Assembly: GCA_903642325.1 (NCBI GenBank)
Contig: CAHJWM010000006.1
Span: 88,725-152,724, forward strand
DNA from: Myxococcales bacterium
Lineage (GTDB): Bacteria > Myxococcota_A > Polyangia > Polyangiales > Polyangiaceae
Reading direction: 5' to 3'
DNA length: 64,000 nucleotides
Position 1 is the stretch's first letter, and each line of letters starts with the position of its first letter. The position numbers and the translations under genes are program-made. This document shows positions 1 through 8,728 of the stretch, piece by piece. Under the pieces are notes generated by a model, which saw only the letters and a list, made by a program, of their open reading frames with translations, had not been told where the DNA came from and ran no database searches.

Positions 1-970
1 CCTCGACGCGCGTTGGCAGCTCTACCGGCTGCTGAGTGACCCGTTTCGCTTACGTCTCCTGGCGCTTGCTGCCGAGGAGGAGCTCGCGCTCGGCGAGCTC
101 GCCGACCTGCTCGCAGAGTCTCAGCCGAACCTGTCGCGCCAGGCCGCGCCGCTGCGTCAGGCCGGGCTGCTCTCCGAGCGGCGCCACGGCACGCGCACGT
201 TGGTGCGCTTGGACGCAGCGGCCAAGTCCGATCCGGTGGTGTGTGATGCGCTGCTCGCCGGCCGGAGCATGTGCGAAAAGGACGGTAGCCTCGCCCGCAT
301 CGCCACGATCGTCCGCGCTCGCGACCAAAAGACGCGTGAATTTTTCGCGCGTCCGCCGCACACGGACGAGCCCATCGTGCTGGCGCCGGAGCTACCCGTT
401 TACATCGCGGCGCTCGCGTCCTTGCTCGACCGCCGCGCACTGGCAGTCGATGCCGGCACCGGAGACGGCGCGCTCCTCGACGTGCTGGCGCCGGCCTTCG
501 ACCGCGTGGTCGCGCTCGACCGCAGCACCGCGCAGTTGGCACGCGCGGAGCGTCGGGTGCTCGCGCGCGGCTACGGCAACGTCGCATTTTTCTCGGGTGA
601 GATAGACGACCCCGCCGTGCGCCACGCCGTCGGCTCGGGCGCGGATGTGGTGGTGGCGGCGCGCGTGCTACACCACGCCCCACTGCCGCGGGAAACGGTG
701 GCCGCGCTCGCGGCGCTGATTTGCCCAGGTGGCCATCTGCTGCTGCTCGACTACGCTCGCCACGCGGACGAGGCGCTGCGCGACGCACAGGCCGACGTGT
801 GGATGGGCTTCGATGCGCGCGAGCTGACGGAATTTGCCCGCTCGGCGGGGCTTACGAACGTATGCGTGCGGGAGTTACCGCGCGGGCTGTTCCAAAACGG
901 TGTAGACGGGCACCTGAGTTGGCAGCTGCTTTCCGGCAAACGGCAGACGGAACGAGCTCACTCCCGGTAG
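1..970 (+). CDS. ArsR-type HTH / SAM-methyltransferase fusion (5' partial)
   Basis: The reading frame is open from base 2 and its start lies outside the window. The first ~75 visible residues are a winged helix of the ArsR/SmtB type (WQLYRLLSDPFRLRLL, then a recognition helix around QPNLSRQAAPLRQAG). A linker leads to a class I methyltransferase domain with motif I VDAGTGDG near base 450 and a later ARVLHHAP strand. Such fusions are known next to methionine-cycle genes. The following gene, 39 bp downstream on the same strand, is ahcY, which fits a regulator of S-adenosylmethionine/S-adenosylhomocysteine metabolism. Whether the methyltransferase half is catalytic or only senses SAM or SAH cannot be told from sequence. 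The domain calls are firm; the regulatory role is inferred. Confidence 0.85.
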   Translation, partial: LDARWQLYRLLSDPFRLRLLALAAEEELALGELADLLAESQPNLSRQAAPLRQAGLLSERRHGTRTLVRLDAAAKSDPVVCDALLAGRSMCEKDGSLARIATIVRARDQKTREFFARPPHTDEPIVLAPELPVYIAALASLLDRRALAVDAGTGDGALLDVLAPAFDRVVALDRSTAQLARAERRVLARGYGNVAFFSGEIDDPAVRHAVGSGADVVVAARVLHHAPLPRETVAALAALICPGGHLLLLDYARHADEALRDAQADVWMGFDARELTEFARSAGLTNVCVRELPRGLFQNGVDGHLSWQLLSGKRQTERAHSR

Positions 971-1009
971 CACCGGGCTTTTCAGACAAGCACAAGGAGA
1001 CGATCGACA

Positions 1010-2380
1010 ATGGAGCAGAGCGTTCAAGAGACGGGCACGATCGAGCGGCGCAAACAGAGTGGGGTCGCCACGCAGGAGGGCAAAAATTACCGGGTGGCCG
1101 ACATCGGCCTCGCCGATTGGGGACGTAAAGAGATCTCGATCGCCGAGACCGAGATGCCGGGGCTAATGGCGCTGCGTGAGGAGTTCGGACCAAAGCAGCC
1201 GCTGAAGGGCGCACGTGTCGCCGGTTGTCTGCACATGACGATCCAGACTGCGGTGCTGATCGAGACCCTGACGCATTTGGGCGCGGAGGTCACCTGGACC
1301 TCGTGCAACATCTACTCGACGCAAGATCAGGCGGCGGCGGCCATCGCCAAAACCGGCGTACCGGTGTTCGCTTGGAAGGGCGAGACGGAGGCCGAGTACG
1401 ACTGGTGTCTGCAGAAACAGATCTTCGCCTTCGAAGGAGGCAAGGGTCCGAACATGATCTTGGACGACGGTGGCGACCTCACCGTCTGGATCCATCAGAA
1501 GCACCCCGAGCTGTTCAACGGCTCTGATCCGATCCGCGGCCTGAGTGAGGAGACGACCACCGGCGTGCACCGTCTGTATGAAATGTTCAAGCGCGGGGAC
1601 CTGAAGTGCCCGGCAATGAACGTGAACGATTCGGTGACGAAGAGTAAGTTCGACAACCTATACGGCTGCCGTGAGTCGCTCACGGACGGCATCAAGCGCG
1701 CGACCGGCGTGATGTTCGCCGGCAAGGTTGCCGTGGTCGCCGGCTTCGGCGACGTAGGCAAGGGCTGCGCGCAGGCCATGCGCGGCCTGGGGGCGCGCGT
1801 GCTGATCACGGAGGTAGATCCGATCTGCGCCTTGCAGGCCGCGATGGAAGGCTACGAGGTCACGACCATGGATCTCGCGGCGCCCCAAGCGGACATCGTC
1901 GTCACCGCCACCGGCTGCTGCGACGTGGTCGAGGCCCCGCACATGCAAGTGATGAAGAACGAAGCCATATTGTGCAACATCGGTCACTTCGACAGCGAGA
2001 TCGACGTAGCTTGGTTGGAGGGTAACAAGGAGATCCGCGAAGAGAACATCAAGCCGCAGGTCGATCACTTCATCTTCCCAGACGGCAAGAAGCTCACCGT
2101 GCTGGCGCGCGGGCGGCTCGTGAATCTCGGCTGCGCGGACGGTCATCCGAGCTTCGTGATGAGCTCGAGCTTCACCAATCAGGTGCTAGCGCAGCTCGCA
2201 TTGTTCGGTGACAAGCTGCCCGTCGGCGTGCATCTCCTGCCGAAGAAGCTAGACGAGAAAGTGGCACGCCTTCACTTGGGCAAGCTCGGCGTGAAGCTCG
2301 ACCGGCTCTCGGCCAAGCAGGCCGAGTATCTGGGTATTTCAGTGGAAGGCCCGTACAAGCCCGAGCTGTACCGCTATTGA
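1010..2380 (+). CDS. ahcY: adenosylhomocysteinase (SAH hydrolase)
   Basis: This 456-residue enzyme hydrolyses S-adenosylhomocysteine to adenosine and homocysteine in the cytoplasm, relieving product inhibition of methyltransferases. The family signatures are present: the [13 protein letters not shown] stretch (residues 99-111), the substrate-side [14 protein letters not shown] (179-192), the NAD-binding GFGDVGKG (245-252) and the C-terminal KPELYRY. The length matches bacterial AhcY. The start is supported by AAGGAG at 994-999, about 10 nt before the ATG. It follows the ArsR-methyltransferase gene by 39 bp, so the two are probably co-transcribed. That gap is too short to hold a SAH riboswitch, and none is apparent. 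Confidence 0.98.
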   Translation: MEQSVQETGTIERRKQSGVATQEGKNYRVADIGLADWGRKEISIAETEMPGLMALREEFGPKQPLKGARVAGCLHMTIQTAVLIETLTHLGAEVTWTSCNIYSTQDQAAAAIAKTGVPVFAWKGETEAEYDWCLQKQIFAFEGGKGPNMILDDGGDLTVWIHQKHPELFNGSDPIRGLSEETTTGVHRLYEMFKRGDLKCPAMNVNDSVTKSKFDNLYGCRESLTDGIKRATGVMFAGKVAVVAGFGDVGKGCAQAMRGLGARVLITEVDPICALQAAMEGYEVTTMDLAAPQADIVVTATGCCDVVEAPHMQVMKNEAILCNIGHFDSEIDVAWLEGNKEIREENIKPQVDHFIFPDGKKLTVLARGRLVNLGCADGHPSFVMSSSFTNQVLAQLALFGDKLPVGVHLLPKKLDEKVARLHLGKLGVKLDRLSAKQAEYLGISVEGPYKPELYRY

Positions 2381-2495
2381 TCGGCACGGGCCTGAGCCCG
2401 GGCCATGCGACTCGGCGCGGCTCTCGTGAGGGGGCCGCGTCTTTTTGCGGACCGCCTCTCGGCAAGCTTCGGAAGCACGTGTACGCTGGTGAGTC

Positions 2496-2903
2496 ATGAC
2501 TCCGGGCGAAAAGAACATCGTAAAGTGTCTCGTGGCGGTGGCTTGGGCGGACGGCAAGGTCGTGGCTCCGGAATCGGGCGTCATCGAAGGGCTGCTGTGC
2601 GGCTTCGACGCGAGTGAGGCGGAGGAAGGAGAGATGTTGGCCTACGCCAAGCAGCGGCGAACGCTGAGCGCCGATGCGCCGCTCAGCGCGCTGTCGCAGG
2701 AAGAACGCGAGCTGCTGCTGGCCAACGCTGCCCTGCTCACGCATGCCGACGGCGAGCAAAGTGCTTCGGAAAAGGAGTTGCTGGACAAGCTCGTGACGCT
2801 ATTGGAGCTGGACGAAGAGTCGGCGGCCGCAATCTTGGACTCGGTTCCGGACGGCGCGCTCCGGCTGGGCTCGCATGCCCTAGACCCCGACGAGTCGGCC
2901 TGA
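2496..2903 (+). CDS. TerB-like small acidic protein
   Basis: A 135-residue acidic helical protein. Two matching segments, WADGKV near residue 17 and HADGEQ near residue 84, resemble the duplicated Asp-containing helices of the TerB (tellurite-resistance/DjlA N-terminal) family, which binds divalent metal. There is no signal peptide or membrane segment, so it is probably cytoplasmic. It lies 115 bp after ahcY on the same strand and converges with pheA 39 bp downstream. TerB domains occur in many stress and membrane-associated contexts, so no specific role is assigned. The family call is moderately firm. Confidence 0.7.
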   Translation: MTPGEKNIVKCLVAVAWADGKVVAPESGVIEGLLCGFDASEAEEGEMLAYAKQRRTLSADAPLSALSQEERELLLANAALLTHADGEQSASEKELLDKLVTLLELDEESAAAILDSVPDGALRLGSHALDPDESA

Positions 2904-2942
2904 GCCCGCGGCTCCGTGTTCCCCGCGTGTCCGTAACGAACT

Positions 2943-3815
2943 TCACACCGCGCGCGGGTAGCTGCCGAGCACGCGAACCATGGAGCAATGCGCTTGGAGC
3001 TCTCTCAAGGCGAGCACGACCCCTGGGTCCTGGCGGTGCCCTTCGAGATCGGTGAGGAACACGTACTCCCAGCGCTTGCCCGCGGCCGGTCGCGACTCGA
3101 TGCGACTTAGGTTGATGCCCGCACCATCGAAAATCTCCAGTGCTTGGCGGAGCGCGCCCCGGCTATGGGCGGTCGAGAACACGAGGCTGGTCTTGTCGTA
3201 GCCCGTGCGCGGCGCGTCTCCCTGCGCGATCACGACGAAGCGCGTCGCATTTTCGGCGCTGTCTTGGATGTTTGCGCGGATCACCGGGACGTCGTTCAGC
3301 TCAGCTGAAAGCGCGCTGCCGATCGCCGCCAGGCCCGCGTCGAGCGAAGCTTCGCGCGCTGCGGCAGACGTGGACAACGACGCGACCTGCTCGGCATGCG
3401 CCAGATATTGTGCGAGCCAATGCCGGCATTGCGCGAGCCCCTGCGGATGAGAGGCGACGCGCTCGATAGCCCTCAGGTCTTGGGCTCGGCCGATCAGGCA
3501 CTGCGCAATTTCCAGCACGACCTCGCCGCGGATGAACAGCTCTCGGTTCAGCAGCTCGTCCACGGTTTGGTTGACGCCGCCTTCCGTCGAATTTTCGATG
3601 GGCACCACGCCAAACTCGACCGAGCCGCCGCTCACCGCCTCGAACACATTGGCAATCGTGCCGTTTTCCAGGAAGGCGCAAGAGACGCCGAACAGCCGAC
3701 GCGCGGCCATGTGCGTAAACGAGCCGGGTAAGCCGAAGAACGCGACCGGGCGTGGACTGAGCGGCCCGACCTCGTTGGCGCTCGTGCCTATGGTTGCGGA
3801 CGCCGCCTCGGCCAT
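2943..3815 (-). CDS. pheA: prephenate dehydratase
   Basis: A 290-residue monofunctional enzyme converting prephenate to phenylpyruvate in phenylalanine synthesis. Residues ~23-200 form the dehydratase domain, with GLPGSFTHMAA near the N-terminus, PIENSTEGGV (72-81) and the essential ATRF motif (190-193). Residues ~208-290 are an ACT domain with the Phe-binding ESRP (240-243), implying feedback inhibition. No chorismate mutase domain is fused. It starts 3 bp after the stop of the SCP2-like gene, so it is the last gene of a minus-strand operon. Confidence 0.96.
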   Translation of the reverse strand: MAEAASATIGTSANEVGPLSPRPVAFFGLPGSFTHMAARRLFGVSCAFLENGTIANVFEAVSGGSVEFGVVPIENSTEGGVNQTVDELLNRELFIRGEVVLEIAQCLIGRAQDLRAIERVASHPQGLAQCRHWLAQYLAHAEQVASLSTSAAAREASLDAGLAAIGSALSAELNDVPVIRANIQDSAENATRFVVIAQGDAPRTGYDKTSLVFSTAHSRGALRQALEIFDGAGINLSRIESRPAAGKRWEYVFLTDLEGHRQDPGVVLALRELQAHCSMVRVLGSYPRAV

Positions 3816-3818
3816 CGC

Positions 3819-4145
3819 TCAACGCACGATAGCGAGCAGGCTCTGCAGCCGCAGGGCGAGGCTCATGTCTCCGTCCACCCGCAGTTGATTACCGAAGAAT
3901 AATTGCTCACCGCTGACGCGTCCTTCGAATAAAGCGACACCATTTTCGGCCGTCATGGTTAGCGTGCAATCCGAGGCGCCGTCGCCCGCAGTCAGCGACG
4001 CGTCGCCTTTTAGATTCATGATCCAGGTGCCGCCGCCCTCGCCCTCCAGGACGAACTTGTAGACCGCGCCGATGGCCGCGGCCGCGTCCTGGTTAGCGGC
4101 CAAGCGTTCGCCGACCGTTGCCATGACTTCTTGCACGCGGCTCAT
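3819..4145 (-). CDS. SCP2 sterol-binding-domain protein
   Basis: A 108-residue single-domain protein. The pattern YKFVLEGEGGGTWIMNLKGD, then DCTLTMTAENGVALFEGRVS, a FFGNQLRVDGDMSLALRLQ helix and a short tail, is that of the SCP2 (sterol carrier protein 2) fold, which binds lipids or fatty-acyl groups in a hydrophobic tunnel. There is no signal peptide. Its ATG overlaps the stop of the upstream lipoprotein gene by 4 nt (ATGA), and pheA follows after 3 bp. The ligand is unknown, and co-transcription with pheA does not suggest one. Confidence 0.85.
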   Translation of the reverse strand: MSRVQEVMATVGERLAANQDAAAAIGAVYKFVLEGEGGGTWIMNLKGDASLTAGDGASDCTLTMTAENGVALFEGRVSGEQLFFGNQLRVDGDMSLALRLQSLLAIVR

Positions 4146-4435
4146 GGCGTGACTCTCTTCGGAGGTTTCAAGATAGCGCCAGGCACCGGCAGCGTGGAGG
4201 CAGTCGTCGGTGCGGCGCTCGCGGACGCGGTAGCGGTCGCCACCGGCACGAGCACGATCGTAGTCGTGGGGGCGGCGCTACTGCTCGCGGTTGCGGCGGG
4301 CGCGCTAACGGTGGCGGGCGGCGCGGCCGAGACCGCGGGTGTGCTGTCGGCCGGTTTTTCCGTGATGATCGTGCAGGCGGGAATGACCACCGCTAGACCG
4401 ATGGCAAATAGCAGAGCTTTGTGCTCGATTTTCAT
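4142..4435 (-). CDS. small Ala/Thr/Pro-rich lipoprotein
   Basis: A 97-residue protein with an N-terminal signal peptide (MKIEHKALLFAIGLAVVIPAC) ending in a plausible lipobox, IPAC, so it is probably a lipoprotein with acylated Cys21. The rest is low-complexity Ala/Thr/Ser/Pro with repeated TA and SAAPTT units and a basic C-terminus (LKPPKRVTP), so it is likely an unfolded tether rather than an enzyme. It overlaps the SCP2-like gene by 4 nt and sits 82 bp after the kinase gene. No known family is recognised. Confidence 0.75.
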   Translation of the reverse strand: MKIEHKALLFAIGLAVVIPACTIITEKPADSTPAVSAAPPATVSAPAATASSSAAPTTTIVLVPVATATASASAAPTTASTLPVPGAILKPPKRVTP

Positions 4436-4517
4436 GAATGAGATCTCCAGCTCGGGCCGACGCTAGCACCGTTCCGGCAGCCTGGGGGAGGCCGTAGCAA
4501 GCGGTGGTCCCGCGAAG

Positions 4518-5591
4518 CTAACGAGGACGCGAGGTGAGGGTGCGCGGCGCGTGCTCGCCGAATTTCGAGGCCAAGAAAGCGGCCGCGTGACGTCCGGTGT
4601 CAGTGGTCGGCACGTACTCGTCCGGGTCGATTGTGAGCGGCCGAGCGAGCAGCGGCCGTGAGTGGAGGCCCAGCAAGACCTCGATGTCAGCAATCAGATC
4701 ATCCATGGAGGCGTAACGATTCTCGAGGTTCTTGCGCGTGGCGCCCTGGACCACTTGGTCCACCCGCAGGTCGAGCCGGTCGTTGAGCCACGAGGGTGGG
4801 GGAACAGCGGAAAACAGCTGATGGCGCAAGAGATCGGTTTGACCCACCGATTCGAACGGCAAATGGCCGGCAAACACGCGAAACATCACCACGCCCATGC
4901 TGTAAATATCACTCCGCGCATCGACCTCTTCGACCAATATCTGCTCCGGTGACATGTACTCGGCCGTGCCCAGCACGTGCTGCGCCTCGCTGCTTTCTTC
5001 GACGTTCCATAGTTTGGCCAGACCAAAGTCGATCACCTTGAGCCCGTACGGCTCCCCCGGTGGGCCGAGGAGCAAGAAATTGTCGGGCTTCACGTCACGG
5101 TGGACGATGCCCGCGCGGTGTGCGGCGGACAGGCCCGCCGCCGCCTGCCGCAGCAAAATCAGAGCGGTATCGAAGGGAATCGATGATTCACGGCGCAGGT
5201 ATTCGCCCAGCGACTCGCCGAGCAAGGCCTCCATGGCCAGGAAAGGCACGCCATCCTCGGTCTCGCCCGATTCGATCACGGTGGCGACGTTCGCGTGCGA
5301 GATGGCCCGCATGGCTTCGGCCTCGCGCGCCAGCCGCACGCGAAACTCGGGCGAGCTAGCCGTCTCGGGCGCCAGAATCTTCAAGGCCACGGGGGTGTTC
5401 GTGCTCAGGTCCTCGGCCAAGTAGACCCGCGCGGTCGCGCCGCGCTTCAGGAAGCCGCGCACCTGGTAGCGGCCGACGACCAGTGCGCCGCTCCGCGTGG
5501 ACTCGGCCGCGCCGAAGGCCGCAAAGGGCGAGCTGAGCCGAGCCTCGCCCTCGGCGAATGGGCCCAGCTCAGGCTCGGTATCGCGCGACAT
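4518..5591 (-). CDS. Ser/Thr protein kinase (Hanks type)
   Basis: A 357-residue cytoplasmic kinase. The start is placed at the ATG of MSRDTEPELG; the longer open frame upstream overlaps gltA and is not protein-like. The kinase domain spans ~41-335: a reduced Gly-loop (FLKRGATARVY, one conserved Gly), VALK with Lys71, HRDVKPDN (164-171), DFG (188-190) and EYMSPEQ in place of APE. All catalytic residues are present. No transmembrane or sensor domain follows; the ~40-residue tail is Thr/Arg-rich. It begins 20 bp after the gltA stop, suggesting co-transcription with citrate synthase. The substrate is unknown. Confidence 0.93.
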   Translation of the reverse strand: MSRDTEPELGPFAEGEARLSSPFAAFGAAESTRSGALVVGRYQVRGFLKRGATARVYLAEDLSTNTPVALKILAPETASSPEFRVRLAREAEAMRAISHANVATVIESGETEDGVPFLAMEALLGESLGEYLRRESSIPFDTALILLRQAAAGLSAAHRAGIVHRDVKPDNFLLLGPPGEPYGLKVIDFGLAKLWNVEESSEAQHVLGTAEYMSPEQILVEEVDARSDIYSMGVVMFRVFAGHLPFESVGQTDLLRHQLFSAVPPPSWLNDRLDLRVDQVVQGATRKNLENRYASMDDLIADIEVLLGLHSRPLLARPLTIDPDEYVPTTDTGRHAAAFLASKFGEHAPRTLTSRPR

Positions 5592-5611
5592 GGCTGCTCG
5601 CCGAGGCGAGC

Positions 5612-6952
5612 TCAGTCCGTCTCGCGTTTGGACGTCGTCGCCGGCTGAGCCGACGCGGGCGACCGCTTGTCCATATTGATGAACTCTCGCTCCTCGTAGC
5701 CGGTGTAGATCTGACGCGGCCGCGCGATTTTTTGGTCCTTGTCGAGCAGCATTTCTTCCCACTGCGCGAGCCAGCCGGACGTGCGCGGGATGGCAAACAG
5801 CACCGGGAACATATCGGCCGGGATCTGCAAGGCCTCGTAAATCAAACCGGAATAGAAATCGACATTTGGATACAGCTTGCGAGAAACGAAGTAGTCGTCG
5901 GTGAGCGCGATGCGCTCGAGCTCGAGCGCAACGGGCAAAAGCGGGCTCTTCTTGCCCACGAGGTCGAACACTTGGTCCGCCAAACGCTTGATCACCTTTG
6001 CGCGAGGGTCGTAATTCTTGTAGACGCGGTGACCGAAGCCCATCAAACGCGCGCCCACGCCGCTCTTCACCTCTTTGACGAAGGCGGGAATGTTGGAGAC
6101 CGAGCCGATTTCGCGCAGCATGCGCAGGACGGCTTCGTTTGCCCCGCCGTGAAGCGGGCCGTAGAGCGCGGCGGCCGCGCCGGCTACCGCCACGTACGGA
6201 TCGGCACGCGAGCTTCCGATCGAGCGCATGACGTTGGTCGAGCAATTTTGTTCATGATCGGCGTGCAAGATGAAGAGCACGTCGAGCGCTTTGACGATCT
6301 CCGGGTGCACCTCGAATTTCGGCTCCGCGATGCGCTTCATCATCTGCAGGAAGTTCTCGGTGTAGCTGACCTCGTTGCTCGGATACACGAACGGCATGCC
6401 CATGCTGTGACGGAAGCTCCAAGCCGCGAGCGTGGGCATCTTCGCGATCAAGCGCACCATCTGCTGACGACGAATGTCATGGTCCAGCACGTGCTTGGCC
6501 TCGGGATAGAACGTGCTGAGCGCGCTCACGGTGGCGACCAACATTCCCATGGGGTGGGCGTCGTAGCGGAAGCCGTCGATGAACGTTCGTACGTTCTCGT
6601 GCACGAACGTGTGGTGCGTGACGTCGCTCGTGTACTTGTCGAGCTGCGACTGCGTCGGCAGCTCGCCGTTGATCAGCAGGTAGGCGCATTCCAAGTAGGT
6701 CGCCTTTTCCGCAAGTTGGTCGACGGGGTAACCGCGGTAACGCAGGATGCCTTTGTCGCCGTCGATGTAGGTGATCGCTGAGCGACAAGACGCCGTGTTC
6801 ATGAACGCGGGGTCGTAGGTCATCAGCCCAAAGTCGCCTTCTTCGACATGGATCTGCTTCAGGTCCAACGCCTTGATGGTGTCCTCGGTCACCGGCACCT
6901 CGTACGTCTTGCCGGTGCGGTTATCGGTAATAGTTAGAGTTTCCTTAGCCAT
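5612..6952 (-). CDS. gltA: citrate synthase (type II)
   Basis: A 446-residue enzyme condensing acetyl-CoA and oxaloacetate at the entry to the TCA cycle. The catalytic residues are His268 in GPLHGGANEA, His308 in GFGHRVYKNYDPRAK and Asp365 in NVDFYSG. The N-terminal beta domain (residues 1-60) is typical of hexameric, NADH-sensitive type II enzymes. The start is the ATG of MAKETLTITD; the upstream extension in the same frame runs into the divergent transpeptidase region and is not conserved-looking. The Ser/Thr kinase gene follows after 20 bp. Confidence 0.98.
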   Translation of the reverse strand: MAKETLTITDNRTGKTYEVPVTEDTIKALDLKQIHVEEGDFGLMTYDPAFMNTASCRSAITYIDGDKGILRYRGYPVDQLAEKATYLECAYLLINGELPTQSQLDKYTSDVTHHTFVHENVRTFIDGFRYDAHPMGMLVATVSALSTFYPEAKHVLDHDIRRQQMVRLIAKMPTLAAWSFRHSMGMPFVYPSNEVSYTENFLQMMKRIAEPKFEVHPEIVKALDVLFILHADHEQNCSTNVMRSIGSSRADPYVAVAGAAAALYGPLHGGANEAVLRMLREIGSVSNIPAFVKEVKSGVGARLMGFGHRVYKNYDPRAKVIKRLADQVFDLVGKKSPLLPVALELERIALTDDYFVSRKLYPNVDFYSGLIYEALQIPADMFPVLFAIPRTSGWLAQWEEMLLDKDQKIARPRQIYTGYEEREFINMDKRSPASAQPATTSKRETD

Positions 6953-7064
6953 TGCTCGCTTCGCTTCTCGCCTAGAATGGGGGACCCGCGTCGAAAGCGG
7001 GCTCAAGGCCCGCACAGTACGCCGATTTTTAGGCCCATCTGTCAGGTTTTGGCATGTGGAGGGA

Positions 7065-8687
7065 ATGCTTTCGAGGTCACGTCTCAGTTTCCTCAGCGGG
7101 GTCGTTTCGCTGACGGCCCTGGTGGGCGTGGCGGCTTGCTCCGAACCAACTCCGTTCGCTTCCAAAGACCCCGCGGCCTCTCGGCTAAAGCCCGAAAACG
7201 GAGGGTTCGTCGCGGATCTCAACGACTTCCTCCAAATCCCGGTCCCGCCAGCGGACGGACCCGAGCTCGCGCCGCTCGCCATGACGGTCGCCGTGATGCA
7301 GAAGCCCGACCCGAAGGCCGACACTTTGGGTTACCTGCGTGTCGGTGCCCGCGTGGCTCGTTCCCAAAAACCGATCGGCAACGAAGGCTGTCCGGAGGGC
7401 TGGTACGCGGTGCGTCCGGCGGGCTTCGTCTGCGCAGGGTCGAACGCAACCCTCAAGCTCGACCACCCACTGGCACGGGCGCTCCGGGTCGAGCCAGATC
7501 GCAGCAAGCCCATGCCGTACAAGTATGCGTTCTTGCGCGCTATCGCGCCGAATTACATGCGCATTCCCAGTAAGGCCGAGCAGTTCGAGTACGAGATGCG
7601 CCTCGAGCGGCATCTGCGAAATTTCAATAAGCTGCGCGACAAGTGGGACGCACTCGACGTGGGCGCAAACGACGTCCCACTCGACCTGAGCGGCAACGCC
7701 AGCGGCGCGATCCCGGAGCACGCGCGGCCCATGAACGAAAATCTGCGATTCGGCGGCAACGGCGACGACCAAGTGCCCTGGTGGCTACAAGGCGATCGCC
7801 GCATCCCCAATATCTCGTCTTTCAAAACCCCGAGCTTTGCCGTGATCGCCGATCGTTTGAAGCGCCATGCGGGGGTCTCGCTGATAGGCACCTTCGTAGC
7901 TGGGCCAGAAGCTCAAGCTCGCCGTTTTGCGATCGCAACCGATGCTCGCTTGATTCCAGCAGATAAACTGAAAGCTGAGTCGGGCTCACCGTTCCATGGG
8001 GTAGACATCAAACAAATCGGTCTGCCGATCGCGTTCGCGCAAAAGGAAGGAACCAGGTACTACGACTTCCGCGGTGGCGCGCCGCTGCCGGGCGACGCCG
8101 TGGCGGGTCGTGATTTTCTGGCTCTCACGGGAAACATCAAGGAATACGGTGGCGATCGCTTCGTTCAGGCCCGGAGTGGGCGCTGGTTGAAGAGCGCCGA
8201 ATTACGCACGGCGGCGAAGGCCAGTCGCCTGCCGGCGTGGTCCAACAAGAGGGCCAAGTGGATCGAGATCTCGATCGTGAATCAAACGCTCGTCCTCTGG
8301 GAGGGCGACGTGCCCGTCTACGCAACCTTGGTCTCCACCGGCCGCGACGGCATGGGCGATCCACAGAAAACATTGAGCACTCCGATGGGCACCTTTCGTG
8401 TCTATCAAAAGCACATCACGACCACCATGGACTCGAGCGTCGCCGATCACGAGTTCGAGCTGCGCGACGTGCCGTGGGTGATGTACTTCAAGAGCGGCTA
8501 CGCGCTGCATGCGGCCTACTGGCACGACGACTTCGGCCATGTTCGCTCGCATGGCTGCGTGAACATGTCGCCCATCGACGCCCGTCGCGCATTCATGTGG
8601 TCCGCCCCGGATGTCCCGGAGCACTGGCATGCCGCATACACGACCAATGCCGTGGAGCAGGGCACGATCGTGTACATTCACGCCTGA
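7065..8687 (+). CDS. L,D-transpeptidase (YkuD) lipoprotein
   Basis: A 540-residue exported protein. The signal peptide ends in lipobox VAAC with Cys25 as the acylated residue. The YkuD catalytic domain is at ~400-540, with the upstream His of ALHAAYWHDDFGH and the active-site SHGCVNMS (Cys498, His496). Such enzymes form 3-3 peptidoglycan cross-links or attach proteins to peptidoglycan in the periplasm. The ~370 residues between signal peptide and catalytic domain have no motif I recognise, though residues ~60-140 may be SH3-like. The start follows a GGAGG at 7058-7062, unusually close to the ATG; a GTG three codons upstream is an alternative. It is divergent from gltA. Confidence 0.92.
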   Translation: MLSRSRLSFLSGVVSLTALVGVAACSEPTPFASKDPAASRLKPENGGFVADLNDFLQIPVPPADGPELAPLAMTVAVMQKPDPKADTLGYLRVGARVARSQKPIGNEGCPEGWYAVRPAGFVCAGSNATLKLDHPLARALRVEPDRSKPMPYKYAFLRAIAPNYMRIPSKAEQFEYEMRLERHLRNFNKLRDKWDALDVGANDVPLDLSGNASGAIPEHARPMNENLRFGGNGDDQVPWWLQGDRRIPNISSFKTPSFAVIADRLKRHAGVSLIGTFVAGPEAQARRFAIATDARLIPADKLKAESGSPFHGVDIKQIGLPIAFAQKEGTRYYDFRGGAPLPGDAVAGRDFLALTGNIKEYGGDRFVQARSGRWLKSAELRTAAKASRLPAWSNKRAKWIEISIVNQTLVLWEGDVPVYATLVSTGRDGMGDPQKTLSTPMGTFRVYQKHITTTMDSSVADHEFELRDVPWVMYFKSGYALHAAYWHDDFGHVRSHGCVNMSPIDARRAFMWSAPDVPEHWHAAYTTNAVEQGTIVYIHA

Positions 8688-8728
8688 TCGACTCGATGAG
8701 CCAGGCGGAAAAAAGTGCCGGGCGAGGG

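Noticed and set aside
971..1009. Search for a SAH riboswitch before ahcY
   Set aside because: Only 39 bp separate the genes, and no structured motif is visible.
5592..6245. Long N-terminal extension of the Ser/Thr kinase frame into gltA
   Set aside because: The extension overlaps gltA in another frame and is Arg-rich; the kinase begins naturally at the ATG at 5591.
5558..6781. 407-codon plus-strand frame opposite citrate synthase
   Set aside because: Antisense to the well-defined gltA; its composition (Arg/His/Val-rich) is typical of the complementary strand of a high-GC gene.
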